Part shown: piece by piece, positions 1 to 9,166 of the stretch
Layout of the letters: each line of letters opens with the position of its first letter
Position numbering within the stretch: position 1 is the first letter of the stretch
NCBI GenBank assembly: GCA_963730005.1
Contig: CAVSPO010000028.1
Coordinates: forward strand, 124,001-188,000
DNA: 64,000 nucleotides
Direction of reading: 5' to 3'
Source of the DNA: CAVSPO01 sp963730005
Lineage (GTDB): Bacteria > Actinomycetota > Actinomycetes > Propionibacteriales > Propionibacteriaceae
The notes under the pieces: model-generated
Seen by the model: the letters and a program-made list of their open reading frames with translations, nothing else
The model's database searches: none
What the model was told of the DNA's origin: nothing
Program-made: the position numbers and the translations under genes

Positions 1-609
1 CTGGGCCGTGACGACCTGAGGCAGATCGTCTGCCACCTGGGCAATGGCGCCTCCATCTCGGCCATCGACTCCGGCAAGCCGCTCGACACGTCGATGGGTA
101 TGACCCCCTTGGCGGGCCTGGTGATGGGCACCCGTTCGGGCGACATCGACCCCGGCATCATCGCTTTCCTCTGCAACGCCATGGGAGTGGACGCCAAGCA
201 CATCGACAACATCCTCAACAAGCAGTCCGGCCTGCTGGGTCTGACCGGTGCCACCGACATGCGCGACATCGCGGACAAGATGGCCCAGGGCGACCAGCGC
301 GCCATCGACGGAATGGCCGTCTACCTGCACCGGCTGGTGTCCTATGTCGGCGGGTACGCGGCTCTGCTGGGTGGCCTGGACAGCATTGCCTTCACTGCCG
401 GCGTCGGTGAGAACGCCGCGAACGTGCGTCAGGCCGTCTGCGACAGGCTGTCCTTCTACGGGGTCAAACTCGACCCGGAACTCAACGCCCAGCGGTCGAA
501 GCAGGCCCGCATCATCAGCGCACCCGATTCGCAGGTGACGGTGCTGGTGGTTCCCACCAACGAGGAACTGGCCATGGCTCGCCAGACCGTTGAGGTGCTC
601 GGCCTGTAA
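1..609 (+). CDS. ackA: Acetate kinase, C-terminal part (5' truncated by window edge)
   Basis: The frame is open from base 1, so only about the last 202 of roughly 400 residues are present. Acetate kinase interconverts acetyl phosphate plus ADP with acetate plus ATP in the cytoplasm, the last step of the Pta-AckA pathway. Visible family motifs are HLGNGAS, the TDMRDI segment that holds the active-site arginine, and FTAGVGEN near the C-terminus (ASKHA fold). The stop codon is TAA at 607. A strong hairpin follows directly, so this is probably the last gene of its transcript; pta would be expected upstream, outside the window. Identification is confident. Confidence 0.95.
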   Translation: MGRDDLRQIVCHLGNGASISAIDSGKPLDTSMGMTPLAGLVMGTRSGDIDPGIIAFLCNAMGVDAKHIDNILNKQSGLLGLTGATDMRDIADKMAQGDQRAIDGMAVYLHRLVSYVGGYAALLGGLDSIAFTAGVGENAANVRQAVCDRLSFYGVKLDPELNAQRSKQARIISAPDSQVTVLVVPTNEELAMARQTVEVLGL

Positions 610-629
610 CCAGGCTTCTGCATTTCTGC

Positions 630-669
630 CGTGGGAGGGGCCCGCACCCAGGTGCGGGCCCCTCCCACG
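630..669 (+). terminator. Strong GC-rich hairpin after ackA
   Basis: A perfect 19-bp inverted repeat (CGTGGGAGGGGCCCGCACC and its complement) with a 2-nt centre starts about 20 nt after the ackA stop. There is no U-tract, which is common for actinobacterial terminators. Confidence 0.75.
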
Positions 670-827
670 TGTCCGGAAGCTGGGACCGGCGGCAACGGCA
701 AGTGAACGGCAGTACCCCAACAGGGCGAAGCTGGGTAAATTGTCCCCATGGCACTAGCTCCGGTCCTCTGCGCGGCGTCCCGCCGGCTTCCCCCGAGCGG
801 CAGTTCTCCGGATCAGAGGCAGCGCTG

Positions 828-1634
828 ATGGCGGATTTCGGCGGTGGTAACGCCCGCTACACCAACCCCCTGAACAAGCTGGTCCGCTCCGGGGCCCAGA
901 AGGGTTTGCTCAAGACGGCGGTCTGGGGGCTGTGTGACGTCAGTGTGCACGGGCTGGAGCACCTGACCCGAGTGCCGGACAGTAGTGCCTTCATCGTGGT
1001 CGGCAACCACTCGTCACACTTCGACGCACCGCTGATCCTGGGCGCCTTGCCCAACAAGATCTCCAGCCGACTCTCGACCGGCGCTGCTGCCGACTACTTC
1101 TTCAAGAAGTGGTACACCGCGTTGCCCACCGAACTGTTCTTCAACGCCTTCCCCGTCGACCGAAAAGGCACCCGGGGCCACCGCGGCAAGTCGAGCGAGT
1201 TGCTCGAGCAGGGCGTCCCGATCCTGCTGTTCCCGGAGGGCACCCGCAGCCGCACCGGTGGCATGGGGCCCTTCAAGCCCGGCGCAGCCGCGCTGGCCAT
1301 CTCGCACAACATCCCGGTGCTGCCGATTGCCCTGGTGGGCGCTTACGCGGCCTGGCCAAGCGGCGATTCCCGCTGGCGTCCCGGACGCCCGCCCGTGCAC
1401 GTGGTTCTCGGCGCCCCGATGATGCCGTCCCCCGGGGAGATCGCGCACCAGTTCAGCGAGCGACTGCGCCGAGAGGTGATCTCACTGCACGACACCACCG
1501 CCCGCGCCTACGGCATGCCGCTACAGGCCGACATGATGCGCAACGCCGCCATCGAAAAAGCACGCGCCAAGGAACAGCCGGAACAGACAAGGCAGGCTGG
1601 CCGCCCCCAGGACGATCCGGAAACTGCCGGCTGA
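828..1634 (+). CDS. plsC: 1-acyl-sn-glycerol-3-phosphate acyltransferase (PlsC family)
   Basis: About 268 residues. PlsC-type enzymes acylate lysophosphatidic acid at the membrane in phospholipid synthesis. The H-x4-D catalytic motif is visible as NHSSHFD, and the glycerophosphate-binding motif as FPEGTRS about 75 residues later. The start at 828 (MADFGGG) is chosen because upstream in-frame codons have no family-like sequence and a GAGG lies just before it. The C-terminal 30 residues are charged and look disordered. The next gene follows after 47 nt. The exact acyl acceptor cannot be told; some actinobacterial homologues act in glycolipid assembly, which would suit the neighbouring glycosyltransferases. 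Confidence 0.85.
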   Translation: MADFGGGNARYTNPLNKLVRSGAQKGLLKTAVWGLCDVSVHGLEHLTRVPDSSAFIVVGNHSSHFDAPLILGALPNKISSRLSTGAAADYFFKKWYTALPTELFFNAFPVDRKGTRGHRGKSSELLEQGVPILLFPEGTRSRTGGMGPFKPGAAALAISHNIPVLPIALVGAYAAWPSGDSRWRPGRPPVHVVLGAPMMPSPGEIAHQFSERLRREVISLHDTTARAYGMPLQADMMRNAAIEKARAKEQPEQTRQAGRPQDDPETAG

Positions 1635-1681
1635 CCGGCCAGCCCCAGCAAGTGGCCCGGCCGGGTCGGTAGGGTGTCGTC

Positions 1682-2653
1682 ATGGCCCCAGCAGTGTCGT
1701 CCGCACGCGCCCACGAACGCGTGGTCGTGGTGGTGGTGGCGTGGAACCGTCGCGACCTGCTGCGACAGACCCTTGACGGGCTGGCGTCCCAGACCCGCAG
1801 CCCTGACGTGGTGCTCGTCGTCGACAACGCCTCGACCGACGACTCCGCAGCCGTCGCACGGGCGCATCCGGTGGTCACGCAGGTCGTCACGCTGCCCACC
1901 AACACCGGCGGGGCCGGCGGTTTCGCAGCCGGCATCGCGACTGCCGTTGCCGACCACAGCGCCGGGCTGGTGTGGGTGATGGACGACGACACCGTCCCCA
2001 CCCCCTCGGCGCTTGCGGAGCTGCTGGCTGTTCGTGCGGCCCACCCGCGTCGGCTGGCGTTGCTGGCCTCGCGCGCCGACTGGACCGACGGCCGGGAACA
2101 CCCGATGAACACCCCACGCACCAGGCCGGCGGCATCCAGAAGGTCGCGCACGGATGCCGCCCGGCTGCAGGTGCGGCCCATCCGGTCGGCCTCGTTCGTC
2201 TCGATCCTCATCGACGCTGCAGCAGTGCTGGAGTGCGGTTTGCCGAGGGCCGCCTACTTCTTGTGGAACGACGACTTCGAGTACACCAGCCGACTGCTGC
2301 GACGCCACGAGGGCGTCTACGTGCCGGCCAGCCGGGTGCGGCACCTGACCAGGACGTTTGGTGACTCCAGCGCCGACCCCGGGCCCCGGTTCCACCTGGA
2401 GGTCCGCAACAAGGTCTGGCTGTTCACCCGGTCCAGGGCCCTGGCGCCGTGGGAAAAGGTGCTCTACGGTGGTTCGACGCTGCTGCGTTGGGTGCGCACC
2501 TTCGCCACCTCCACCGACCGTTCGGTGCTCGCGCGCGGCCTTGCCCAAGGCCTGCGGGAGGGGCTGGGCAAGCCGCCAACGACCAGTCAGGTGCTGGCCG
2601 GCACGCCGGTGGCCGCCAGCGTCGCGCAGATCGAATCGGGGGTGCCGGCTTGA
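1682..2653 (+). CDS. GT2 glycosyltransferase, GlfT1-like (probable galactofuranosyl/rhamnosyl transferase)
   Basis: A 323-residue GT-A fold enzyme. The N-terminus has the nucleotide-binding strand VVVVVVAWNR and VVDNASTDD, followed by NTGGAGGFAAG, an MDDDT metal/donor motif, and WNDDFEY as the likely catalytic-base region. The N-x-GGAGGF and WxDD/E pattern is shared with mycobacterial GlfT1 (Rv3782), which adds the first galactofuranose residues to lipid-linked galactan. Together with glf, glfT2 and an O-antigen-type ABC exporter on the opposite strand, this supports the same role here; sugar specificity is inference. The stop overlaps the TTG start of the next gene (TTGA). Confidence 0.75.
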   Translation: MAPAVSSARAHERVVVVVVAWNRRDLLRQTLDGLASQTRSPDVVLVVDNASTDDSAAVARAHPVVTQVVTLPTNTGGAGGFAAGIATAVADHSAGLVWVMDDDTVPTPSALAELLAVRAAHPRRLALLASRADWTDGREHPMNTPRTRPAASRRSRTDAARLQVRPIRSASFVSILIDAAAVLECGLPRAAYFLWNDDFEYTSRLLRRHEGVYVPASRVRHLTRTFGDSSADPGPRFHLEVRNKVWLFTRSRALAPWEKVLYGGSTLLRWVRTFATSTDRSVLARGLAQGLREGLGKPPTTSQVLAGTPVAASVAQIESGVPA

Positions 2654-3489
2654 CGACTCCCTTCAGCGTCCTGATGGCCGTGTACGAGAAGGACGACCCC
2701 GAGAACTTCCGACGAGCACTTCGCTCGGTGTCCCGCGACCAGACCCTGCGCCCTGACCAGATCGTCATCGTCCGCGACGGCCCGGTGGGCCCGGGCCTCG
2801 CGGCCGTGCTGGACGAGGTCAGGAACGGGACGGCAGTCGACGACGTCCCGGCTGACCTGGTGGAACTGCCGACCAATGCCGGGTTGGCGCTGGCGCTGGA
2901 GGCCGGGCTGAAGGCCTGCGTGCACGACGTCATTGCGCGAGCCGATGCCGACGACATCTCGCTGCCACAGCGCTTCGCCATGATGCTGCCGGTGTTCGAG
3001 GAGCGCCGCCTCGACCTGCTGGGCGCCGCCATCACCGAGTTCGCCGACGACGAGACCCACACCGGCGTCACGCGCACGCTGCCCACCGAGCCGGACGACA
3101 TCGCCCGCACCGCCCGCTTCCGTGACCCCTTCAACCACCCGACCGTGGTCTATCGCAGAAGGGCCGTGGTGGCGGCCGGCGGCTACCAGCACCTGAACAA
3201 GATGGAGGACTACTGGCTGTTCGTCCGGATGATCCAGGACGGTGCCCGGGTGGCCAACCTGGCTGAGCCGCTGGTGCTGTACCGGGTCGGGGCGGGCGCC
3301 TACCAGCGTCGCGGCGGCACCGCCATGTTGCGCAGTGAGCTGGCACTGCAGTGGCTGATGCTGCGGGCCGGTTTCACCAGCCCGCTCGACACCGTGCGCA
3401 ACCTGGCCACCCGCGGTGTCTACCGCCTGATTCCGGCACCGGTGCGGCAGCGGCTGTACCGAACATTTATCGTTCGCGACAAGGGCTGA
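2650..3489 (+). CDS. GT2 glycosyltransferase, AmsE-like
   Basis: About 279 residues. The start is taken as TTG at 2650, which overlaps the previous stop as TTGA, the coupling seen in other operons of this window; an ATG at 2674 is the alternative. The GT-A core shows FSVLMAVYEKDDPENF, IVIVRDGP, an ARADADDIS metal-binding motif (DAD) and a later KMEDYWLF acidic motif. This pattern resembles AmsE/SpsA-like exopolysaccharide transferases. It probably adds one sugar to the polymer made by this locus; donor and acceptor are unknown. It ends 25 nt from the convergent ABC ATPase gene. Confidence 0.75.
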   Translation: MTTPFSVLMAVYEKDDPENFRRALRSVSRDQTLRPDQIVIVRDGPVGPGLAAVLDEVRNGTAVDDVPADLVELPTNAGLALALEAGLKACVHDVIARADADDISLPQRFAMMLPVFEERRLDLLGAAITEFADDETHTGVTRTLPTEPDDIARTARFRDPFNHPTVVYRRRAVVAAGGYQHLNKMEDYWLFVRMIQDGARVANLAEPLVLYRVGAGAYQRRGGTAMLRSELALQWLMLRAGFTSPLDTVRNLATRGVYRLIPAPVRQRLYRTFIVRDKG

Positions 3490-3514
3490 CACCCTCCGTG
3501 GAGCGCCTGTGGGG

Positions 3515-4285
3515 TTACCGCCGAAGGTACGCCACGGCTTCGCCGATGGTGGCGTCCAGCTTGACCTGGCCGTGGTCGAGGACGACGCCACGACGACAGA
3601 TCCGCTGAATCATGTTGAAGTCGTGCGAGACCACCACCAGTGTCTGTCCGCCATCACGCATCTGCTCGATGCGTGCGATGCACTTCTTCTGGAACGGCTC
3701 GTCACCCACCGACAGGATCTCGTCGATCAGGAAGATGTCGGGTTCGGAGTGCACCGCCACGGCGAACGCCAGCCGCAGGAACATTCCGGAGGAGTAGAAC
3801 TTCACCTCGGTGTCGATGAACCTGTGGATCTCGCTGAAGTCGACGATGTCGTCGAACTTGCGGTCGATCTCGGCCTCGTCCATGCCCAGGATCGCGCCGT
3901 TGAGGTAGACGTTCTCGCGGCCGGTCAGGTCAGGGTGGAAGCCCGCACCCACCTCGATCAGGCCGGCGATGCGACCGCGGATCTCGACTGTGCCGGAATC
4001 CGGCAGCATCACCCCGGACAGCAGCTTCAGCAGCGTCGACTTGCCCGACCCGTTGAAGCCGAGCAGGCCCACCGACTCACCGCGGTGGATGTCGACCGAC
4101 ACGTCGTCGAGTGCGAGGAACGTCTCGTTGAGTTCCCCCTTGCGTCCCCGCAACGTCCAGATCACATATTCCTTGATGGAACGGCTGTGCCGAAGCGTGA
4201 AGCGCTTGTCCACATGGTCGGCCCGGGCCATCACCAGGGGGTCGACGGCTGCGGCGGGTGGTTCGTTGACTGCTGCTGGATCCAT
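3515..4285 (-). CDS. ABC exporter ATPase for a cell-surface polysaccharide (Wzt/RfbE/TagH type)
   Basis: A 256-residue ATP-binding subunit. The Walker A is GFNGSGKST, the ABC signature is YSSGMFLRLAFA, and the Walker B with catalytic glutamate is IFLIDE, followed by an H-loop (VVSHD). The order and the YSSGM signature are typical of the O-antigen/teichoic-acid exporter subfamily, and Rv3781 is the mycobacterial counterpart in galactan export. There is no extra C-terminal carbohydrate-binding domain. The start ATG shares one base with the stop of the upstream permease (TGATG), so both subunits are likely made together. It is the last gene of the glf-glfT2-permease-ATPase operon. Confidence 0.9.
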   Translation of the reverse strand: MDPAAVNEPPAAAVDPLVMARADHVDKRFTLRHSRSIKEYVIWTLRGRKGELNETFLALDDVSVDIHRGESVGLLGFNGSGKSTLLKLLSGVMLPDSGTVEIRGRIAGLIEVGAGFHPDLTGRENVYLNGAILGMDEAEIDRKFDDIVDFSEIHRFIDTEVKFYSSGMFLRLAFAVAVHSEPDIFLIDEILSVGDEPFQKKCIARIEQMRDGGQTLVVVSHDFNMIQRICRRGVVLDHGQVKLDATIGEAVAYLRR

Positions 4286-5172
4286 CAGAGCTCCTGCGCA
4301 AACTTGCCCTCAAGGCGTCGGAACACCCACTGGCCGAAGACCAGCAGCAGGGCGGAAACCACCAGGGCGATCGCTGTCCACCACACGAAGTTCGGCGGCA
4401 TCACCGAGGCAGCGCTGGCGCCCTCGGCCACCACGCCCCGGGTGTCGACCCAGAATCCGTAACGGGACAGCTCCACGGCCACCGCCAGCGGGTTCAACTG
4501 GTACAGGGTCCACATCCAGTCGGGGACGATGGACTGCACCTGCTGCCATGAGTAGAAGACCGGGCACACCCACATCGCGACCATGGCGATCAGGTCGGTG
4601 AGGTTCTCGGCATCCCGGAACATCACGTTCCAGGCCGCGAAAGCCAACCCGATGCCCAGACCGATGGCGGCCGTCAGCAAGGTGCAGAGCACGACGGCAG
4701 CCAGGTTCGCGGGCCCTGGCCGCCAGCCGAACAACAGGGCCCCCACGATCAACACCACGACCTGCGGCACGAAGTGCACGAAAGCCACCCAGACGCTGCT
4801 GACCGGGAACAGCTCCCGGGGCAGGTAGATCTTGCCCACCAGCGCACCGTTGTTGACGACCGAACGGGTGGTGTTGCCCACCACTTCATTGAAGAAGTTG
4901 ATGATGACCATGCCGCTGAACAGGTACACCACGAAGTTGGGCATCACCTTCTCAAGCCGCAGGAACTTGCCCAACGCGAAGTAGTACACCGCCAACTGCA
5001 CGGCCGGCTTGACGTAGCTCCACACCATGCCCAGCACGGACCCGCGGTAGCGGACCCGCATTTCCTTCTTGACCAGCAGGCTCAGCAGGAAACGCCAGCG
5101 CGGGATGTCCAGCAGGCCGCGGCTGTGCCCCGGGGAGTGCATCCCCAGGGCAGCCAGATCGTCTGAAGCCAT
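4285..5172 (-). CDS. ABC exporter permease for a cell-surface polysaccharide (Wzm/TagG type)
   Basis: A 295-residue ABC-2 type membrane subunit with about six predicted helices (for example VYYFALGKFL, VVVLIVGALLFGW, AAIGLGIGLAFAAWNV, and a C-terminal ALVVSALLLVFGQWVF). The N-terminal stretch with LLVKKEMRVRYRGSVLG is the conserved cytoplasmic coupling region of Wzm/TagG permeases. It partners the ATPase it overlaps by 1 nt, and probably exports an undecaprenyl-linked galactofuran-type polymer across the membrane. Its start lies 9 nt after the glfT2 stop. Confidence 0.9.
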   Translation of the reverse strand: MASDDLAALGMHSPGHSRGLLDIPRWRFLLSLLVKKEMRVRYRGSVLGMVWSYVKPAVQLAVYYFALGKFLRLEKVMPNFVVYLFSGMVIINFFNEVVGNTTRSVVNNGALVGKIYLPRELFPVSSVWVAFVHFVPQVVVLIVGALLFGWRPGPANLAAVVLCTLLTAAIGLGIGLAFAAWNVMFRDAENLTDLIAMVAMWVCPVFYSWQQVQSIVPDWMWTLYQLNPLAVAVELSRYGFWVDTRGVVAEGASAASVMPPNFVWWTAIALVVSALLLVFGQWVFRRLEGKFAQEL

Positions 5173-5181
5173 CAGCCCGGA

Positions 5182-7182
5182 TCAATCCGTGACGGAATGT
5201 TTGGCGAAGGTTTCGCCCCACACCTGCGGCGAGGTGATGCGCGGCAACGCCTCCCGGTACTGCTTCGCCAGCTGCGGCCAACGGCGTGCCAACTCCAGGT
5301 GCAGCCGAGCGCCCTCCGCGATCTTCGCCCGCACTTCCTTGGGCTCACGCCGGTACAGGGACAGGCCGGTGCCGTCGGCGTTGGTCACCAGCGCCGAGTC
5401 GAGGGTCGGCAGGTAGTACCAGGTGCCGTCCGCATGCGACACGGTGGCCTCGGGGAACTCCCGCGACAGCTTGTGCGGGGGGATGAAAGCTTCCTTGATG
5501 GCCGTCTTGGCCGCCCAGGGGAACAGCGTCACCTTGTTGGGCTTGACGGTGTCCTGCGGCGACCTCGGTGGCCTGCGCCACTTCACCGGCGGCAGCGTGC
5601 CGATGTCCTTGGAGACCTTCGCGTCGGGGAAGGTGGCCTGCATCGCACGCACTTCCGGGGTCTTGGTCGGCAGCGCGTCATGCAGCCCTTCCGGGCCGGC
5701 AAGCACGTCCTGCATGGCCTTCAACACGGCGCTGGCTGCGAAATACTGCATGCCCAGCGTGTGCTTGGTCAGCACGTTGATCGACTCGCGCAGCATCCGG
5801 CCGCCGTTGGGATAGGGCGAATGCAGCAGCGCGGCGATCAGTCGGTTGCGCTGGTGGAAGTACGCCTGCCAGTCGACTGCGTCGTCCTTGTCCATCCAGC
5901 TGACGTGCCACACGGCGGCACCCGGCAGCGAGACCGTCGGGTAGCCCTGTGCGCCGGCCCGCAGGGAGTACTCGGAGTCGTCCCACTTGATGAAGACCGG
6001 CAGGGACAGCCCGATCTCCTCGATCACCTTGCGCGGAATCAGGCACATCCACCAGCCGTTGTAGTTGGCGTCCCAGCGCCGATGCAGGTTGGCGCGCGAC
6101 CGCAGGCCCGCAGCAGCGAAGTCGATGCCACCCAGGCCCTCGATCGGGCCCCAGTTGAACTTGAAGGGGTCGACCACCTCGGCAAAGGCATTCATCAGGG
6201 TGCGGTTGTAGAGGTCGAACATGTGGGCGCCGACGATGGTGGGTTTGCGGCAGAAGTCGGCGAACAGCACCGCGCGCCGGATGCTCTCGGTCTCGATCCG
6301 GATGTCGTCGTCGAGCGTCATCATGTAGTCGCTCTTGGAGCCGTCCGCGCGGCCGTTGGCCACCTCGTACATGCCGCGGGCGTAGCCACCGGAACCGCCC
6401 ATGTTGGCCTGGCGGATGATCCGCAGCCGACCCTTCATGGCGGCCTCGGCCGCGGCGAAGTCCGCCTCGTCGGTGACCAGCTTGTTGCCCTGGTCGACCA
6501 CCAGCATCTCGTCCACCACGTCCACCAGCTCCGGCGCGCCGGCGATGGTGTGGATGTTGGCCACCGCGTAGTCCGGACGGTTGAAGGTGGTCATGCTGAG
6601 CGTCACGGTGCCCTGCCGGACACCCTCGGACGGCACCCACCAGCCGGCCTCGAGCAGGTCGAGGTCCTCGTCCTCGGCCACCAGGTCGAACCAGTACCAG
6701 CCACCGTCGTTGAAGGCGGCCAGCGGCAGCTCGAACTCGTTCTCACTCATCCCTGCCAGGCGACGCACCTCGACCCGCTGGGTGATGCCACGAGCGTTGC
6801 TGCGGTTGACGATCAGCGACCCGGTGCCCTGGGTGCGCACCCTCAGGTACACAGTCTGGACGTCGGTCCACCACCGCCAGTAGCTGGCCGGGAACGCGTT
6901 GAAGTAGCTGCCCAGCGACACCCGCTTGCCGGTGCGCACCCGCAGCGATCGGCGGCTCAGCACGTCTTCGAGATTGAGCTCGAGCTCGGCGGCGACGCCG
7001 CTGACCGTGCCGTCGTGTGCCAGGCGCTGAATGGGACCGTCGATGTACAGCGGCAGCGCGTCCTGGTCGTCCACCGTGGGGAAGACCACCCGCACCACTT
7101 CCCGCACCGCCTCCGCCGCCGTTGTCCGACGAGCCGTGACGGGCTGCAGATAGAGGTGAGAGTCCTTGGTTTCCTGGGTCAT
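5182..7182 (-). CDS. glfT2: Galactofuranosyltransferase GlfT2-like polymerase
   Basis: 666 residues, close to mycobacterial GlfT2 (637). GlfT2 is a processive GT2 enzyme that builds the galactofuranose chain from UDP-Galf. Visible features are an N-terminal beta-rich domain (about residues 1-180), the GT-A core with TMTTFNRPDYAVANIH, the metal motif TLDDDIRIE (D-D-D), the catalytic acidic motif KWDDSEYSLRAG, and a conserved HVSWM histidine segment. Its ATG overlaps the glf stop by 4 nt (ATGA), linking it directly to the enzyme that makes its substrate. A galactan polymerase without mycolic acid genes nearby suggests a different wall polymer from mycobacterial arabinogalactan. Confidence 0.9.
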   Translation of the reverse strand: MTQETKDSHLYLQPVTARRTTAAEAVREVVRVVFPTVDDQDALPLYIDGPIQRLAHDGTVSGVAAELELNLEDVLSRRSLRVRTGKRVSLGSYFNAFPASYWRWWTDVQTVYLRVRTQGTGSLIVNRSNARGITQRVEVRRLAGMSENEFELPLAAFNDGGWYWFDLVAEDEDLDLLEAGWWVPSEGVRQGTVTLSMTTFNRPDYAVANIHTIAGAPELVDVVDEMLVVDQGNKLVTDEADFAAAEAAMKGRLRIIRQANMGGSGGYARGMYEVANGRADGSKSDYMMTLDDDIRIETESIRRAVLFADFCRKPTIVGAHMFDLYNRTLMNAFAEVVDPFKFNWGPIEGLGGIDFAAAGLRSRANLHRRWDANYNGWWMCLIPRKVIEEIGLSLPVFIKWDDSEYSLRAGAQGYPTVSLPGAAVWHVSWMDKDDAVDWQAYFHQRNRLIAALLHSPYPNGGRMLRESINVLTKHTLGMQYFAASAVLKAMQDVLAGPEGLHDALPTKTPEVRAMQATFPDAKVSKDIGTLPPVKWRRPPRSPQDTVKPNKVTLFPWAAKTAIKEAFIPPHKLSREFPEATVSHADGTWYYLPTLDSALVTNADGTGLSLYRREPKEVRAKIAEGARLHLELARRWPQLAKQYREALPRITSPQVWGETFAKHSVTD

Positions 7183-8366
7183 TCGTCAATTCCTCCGCTT
7201 GCCAGTGGCGCGCCTTCAGTGAAGTGCGGCTTGATCTTGTTGTCGAACATGGACAGCGCAGAACCGATGGCCATGTGCATGTCCAGATACTTGTAGGTGC
7301 CCAGCCGGCCGCCGAAGAGCACGTTCGGCTCGCCCTTGGCCGCCTCGCGGTACTGCAGGATCTTGGCCCGGTCGGCCGCGGTGTTGATCGGGTAGTAGGG
7401 CTCGTCGTCACGATCGGCGAAGCGCGAGAACTCGCGCATGATGACCGTAGCGTCCTTGGTGTAGTCCCGCTCGGGGTGGAAGTGCCGGAACTCGTGGATC
7501 CGGGTGTACTCGACGTCCAGGTCGGGGTAGTTCATCACCGAGGTGCCCTGGAAGTCCTCGACCGGGAGCACCTCTTCCTCAAGATCGATGGTGCGCCAGG
7601 TGAGGTCGCCCTGCGAGTAGCCGAAGTAGCGATCGACCGGACCGGTGTAGATGACCGGCACCTGACCGACCACGGCCTTCTTGTTGACCGGCTGAGATTC
7701 GTCGAAGAAGTCGGTGTCGAGCTGCAGTTCGATCCTCGGGTTGTCGGCCATCCGCTCCAGCCAGGCCGCGTAGCCGTCGACCGGCAGGCCCTCGTGGGTG
7801 TCGCTGAAGTAGCGGTTGTCGTAGGTGTAGCGCACCGGCAGCCGCGAGATGATCGACGCCGGCAGGTTCTCGGGATCGGTCTGCCACTGCTTGGCGGTGT
7901 AGTTCATGAAGAAGGCCTCGTAGAGCGGGCGCCCGATCAGGCTGATGCCCTTCTCGACGAAGTTGGCGGGCTCCTTGCCGCCCAGCTCGGCAGCCTGTTC
8001 CTTGATCAGCGCCCGCGCCTCGGCGGGACTGTAGGCGGCGTGGAAGAACTGGTTGATGGTGCCCAGGTTGACCGGCATCGGGTAGACGACGCCCTTGTGC
8101 CGCGAGTACACGTGGTGCACGTAGTTGGTGAAGGCGGTGAACCTGTTGACGTACTCCCAGACCCGCTCGTTGGAGGTGTGGAACAGGTGGGCGCCGTAGC
8201 GGTGCACCTCGATGCCCGTGTTCGCTTCCTTCTCGGAGTAGGCGTTGCCGCCGATGTGGTTGCGCCGCTCGACGATCGTCACGTTCAGGCCAAGATCGTT
8301 GGCCGCGCGCTCGGCAATGGTGAGACCAAAAAGGCCAGATCCCACGACAACAAGGTCAGCTGACAT
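7179..8366 (-). CDS. glf: UDP-galactopyranose mutase
   Basis: 395 residues, the usual family size. This flavoenzyme converts UDP-galactopyranose to UDP-galactofuranose, the donor used by GlfT1/GlfT2. The N-terminal FAD-binding motif is VVGSGLFGLTIAERAA, followed by NHIGGNAYSE, a substrate-binding region GAHLFHTSN, and C-terminal LFGGRLGTYKYLDMH. It is the first gene of the four-gene minus-strand operon; the 241 nt up to the divergent gtrA-like gene must hold its promoter. Identification is confident. Confidence 0.96.
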   Translation of the reverse strand: MSADLVVVGSGLFGLTIAERAANDLGLNVTIVERRNHIGGNAYSEKEANTGIEVHRYGAHLFHTSNERVWEYVNRFTAFTNYVHHVYSRHKGVVYPMPVNLGTINQFFHAAYSPAEARALIKEQAAELGGKEPANFVEKGISLIGRPLYEAFFMNYTAKQWQTDPENLPASIISRLPVRYTYDNRYFSDTHEGLPVDGYAAWLERMADNPRIELQLDTDFFDESQPVNKKAVVGQVPVIYTGPVDRYFGYSQGDLTWRTIDLEEEVLPVEDFQGTSVMNYPDLDVEYTRIHEFRHFHPERDYTKDATVIMREFSRFADRDDEPYYPINTAADRAKILQYREAAKGEPNVLFGGRLGTYKYLDMHMAIGSALSMFDNKIKPHFTEGAPLASGGIDE

Positions 8367-8607
8367 CAGTCACTCCGGTTCGCTGTAACTCAGGACGCTG
8401 AGGCGAGCAGGCGCCGATCACCGTCGGTTGGTACCGCCAAGATACCCTGAGTCAGCGCCGGGGCGTCAGTTGCATTGCCGGTGTCCGCAAGACCCGGCGT
8501 CCTCCGGACCGGCCGGGCGGCGCCACTGTCCAGCCCTGCGATGACGGCGGCATCCCGGCGTCCGGTTAGACTCGGCCGAGCAAACAAGCCAGGACAAGGC
8601 AGGAAAC

Positions 8608-9030
8608 ATGGATTCACGCACGCGTTTGACCACCCAGATCAGGCAGATGGTCAAATACCTGGCGGTCGGCGGCACGGCCTTCGTGGTGGACTTCGGTCTG
8701 CTGGCCCTGCTCAAGTCGGGTCTTGGTGCCCCGGCCTGGTTGTCTGCTGCCGTCGCGTTCGCGGTCTCCACGCTGGTCAGCTTCTACCTGCAACGCCGGT
8801 TCACCTTCAGCGCCGACCTGCACGTGGGGCACTCCGCCGTGCGCTACGGCATCCTGCTGGCCGCCAACATGGTTCTCACCTCAGTGATCGTCGAGACCTT
8901 CGACCAGCAGTTCGACCTCTACCTGGTGGGCAAGGTCGTATCGACCGGGTTGACCACCCTGTGGAACTACCCGCTGATGAAGTTCTGGGTGTATCCCGAG
9001 GCGAAGGAACAGGCCGCCGCTGGCCGATGA
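8608..9030 (+). CDS. GtrA-family small membrane protein
   Basis: 140 residues with four predicted transmembrane helices (MVKYLAVGGTAFVVDFGLLALL, AVAFAVSTLVSFYL, GILLAANMVLTSVIV, and a C-terminal helix) and the GtrA pattern with LQRRFTF after helix 2. GtrA proteins are thought to flip or present lipid-linked sugars, often alongside GT2 enzymes that make polyprenyl-phosphate sugars. The ATG at 8608 has an AGGAAAC upstream. It is divergent from the glf operon, which suggests a role in the same polymer pathway (inference). Confidence 0.85.
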   Translation: MDSRTRLTTQIRQMVKYLAVGGTAFVVDFGLLALLKSGLGAPAWLSAAVAFAVSTLVSFYLQRRFTFSADLHVGHSAVRYGILLAANMVLTSVIVETFDQQFDLYLVGKVVSTGLTTLWNYPLMKFWVYPEAKEQAAAGR

Positions 9031-9166
9031 CCGGCCCTGCCGGGGGCGCTGGAGTCTCGATGAAGACTTGAGTCCGTCTCAGCTCCCGACCTTGAACCTG
9101 TTCCGGGGCCTGTGGTTGGTTGGGCAGCGCAGGCAGCCGTGTCCACCCCCGAAAGGGTTCCAAGTC

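Noticed and set aside
5197..7296. 699-residue open frame on the plus strand opposite glfT2 and glf
   Set aside because: It is an antisense frame produced by high-GC codon bias; the translation has no domain pattern and covers two well-identified genes.
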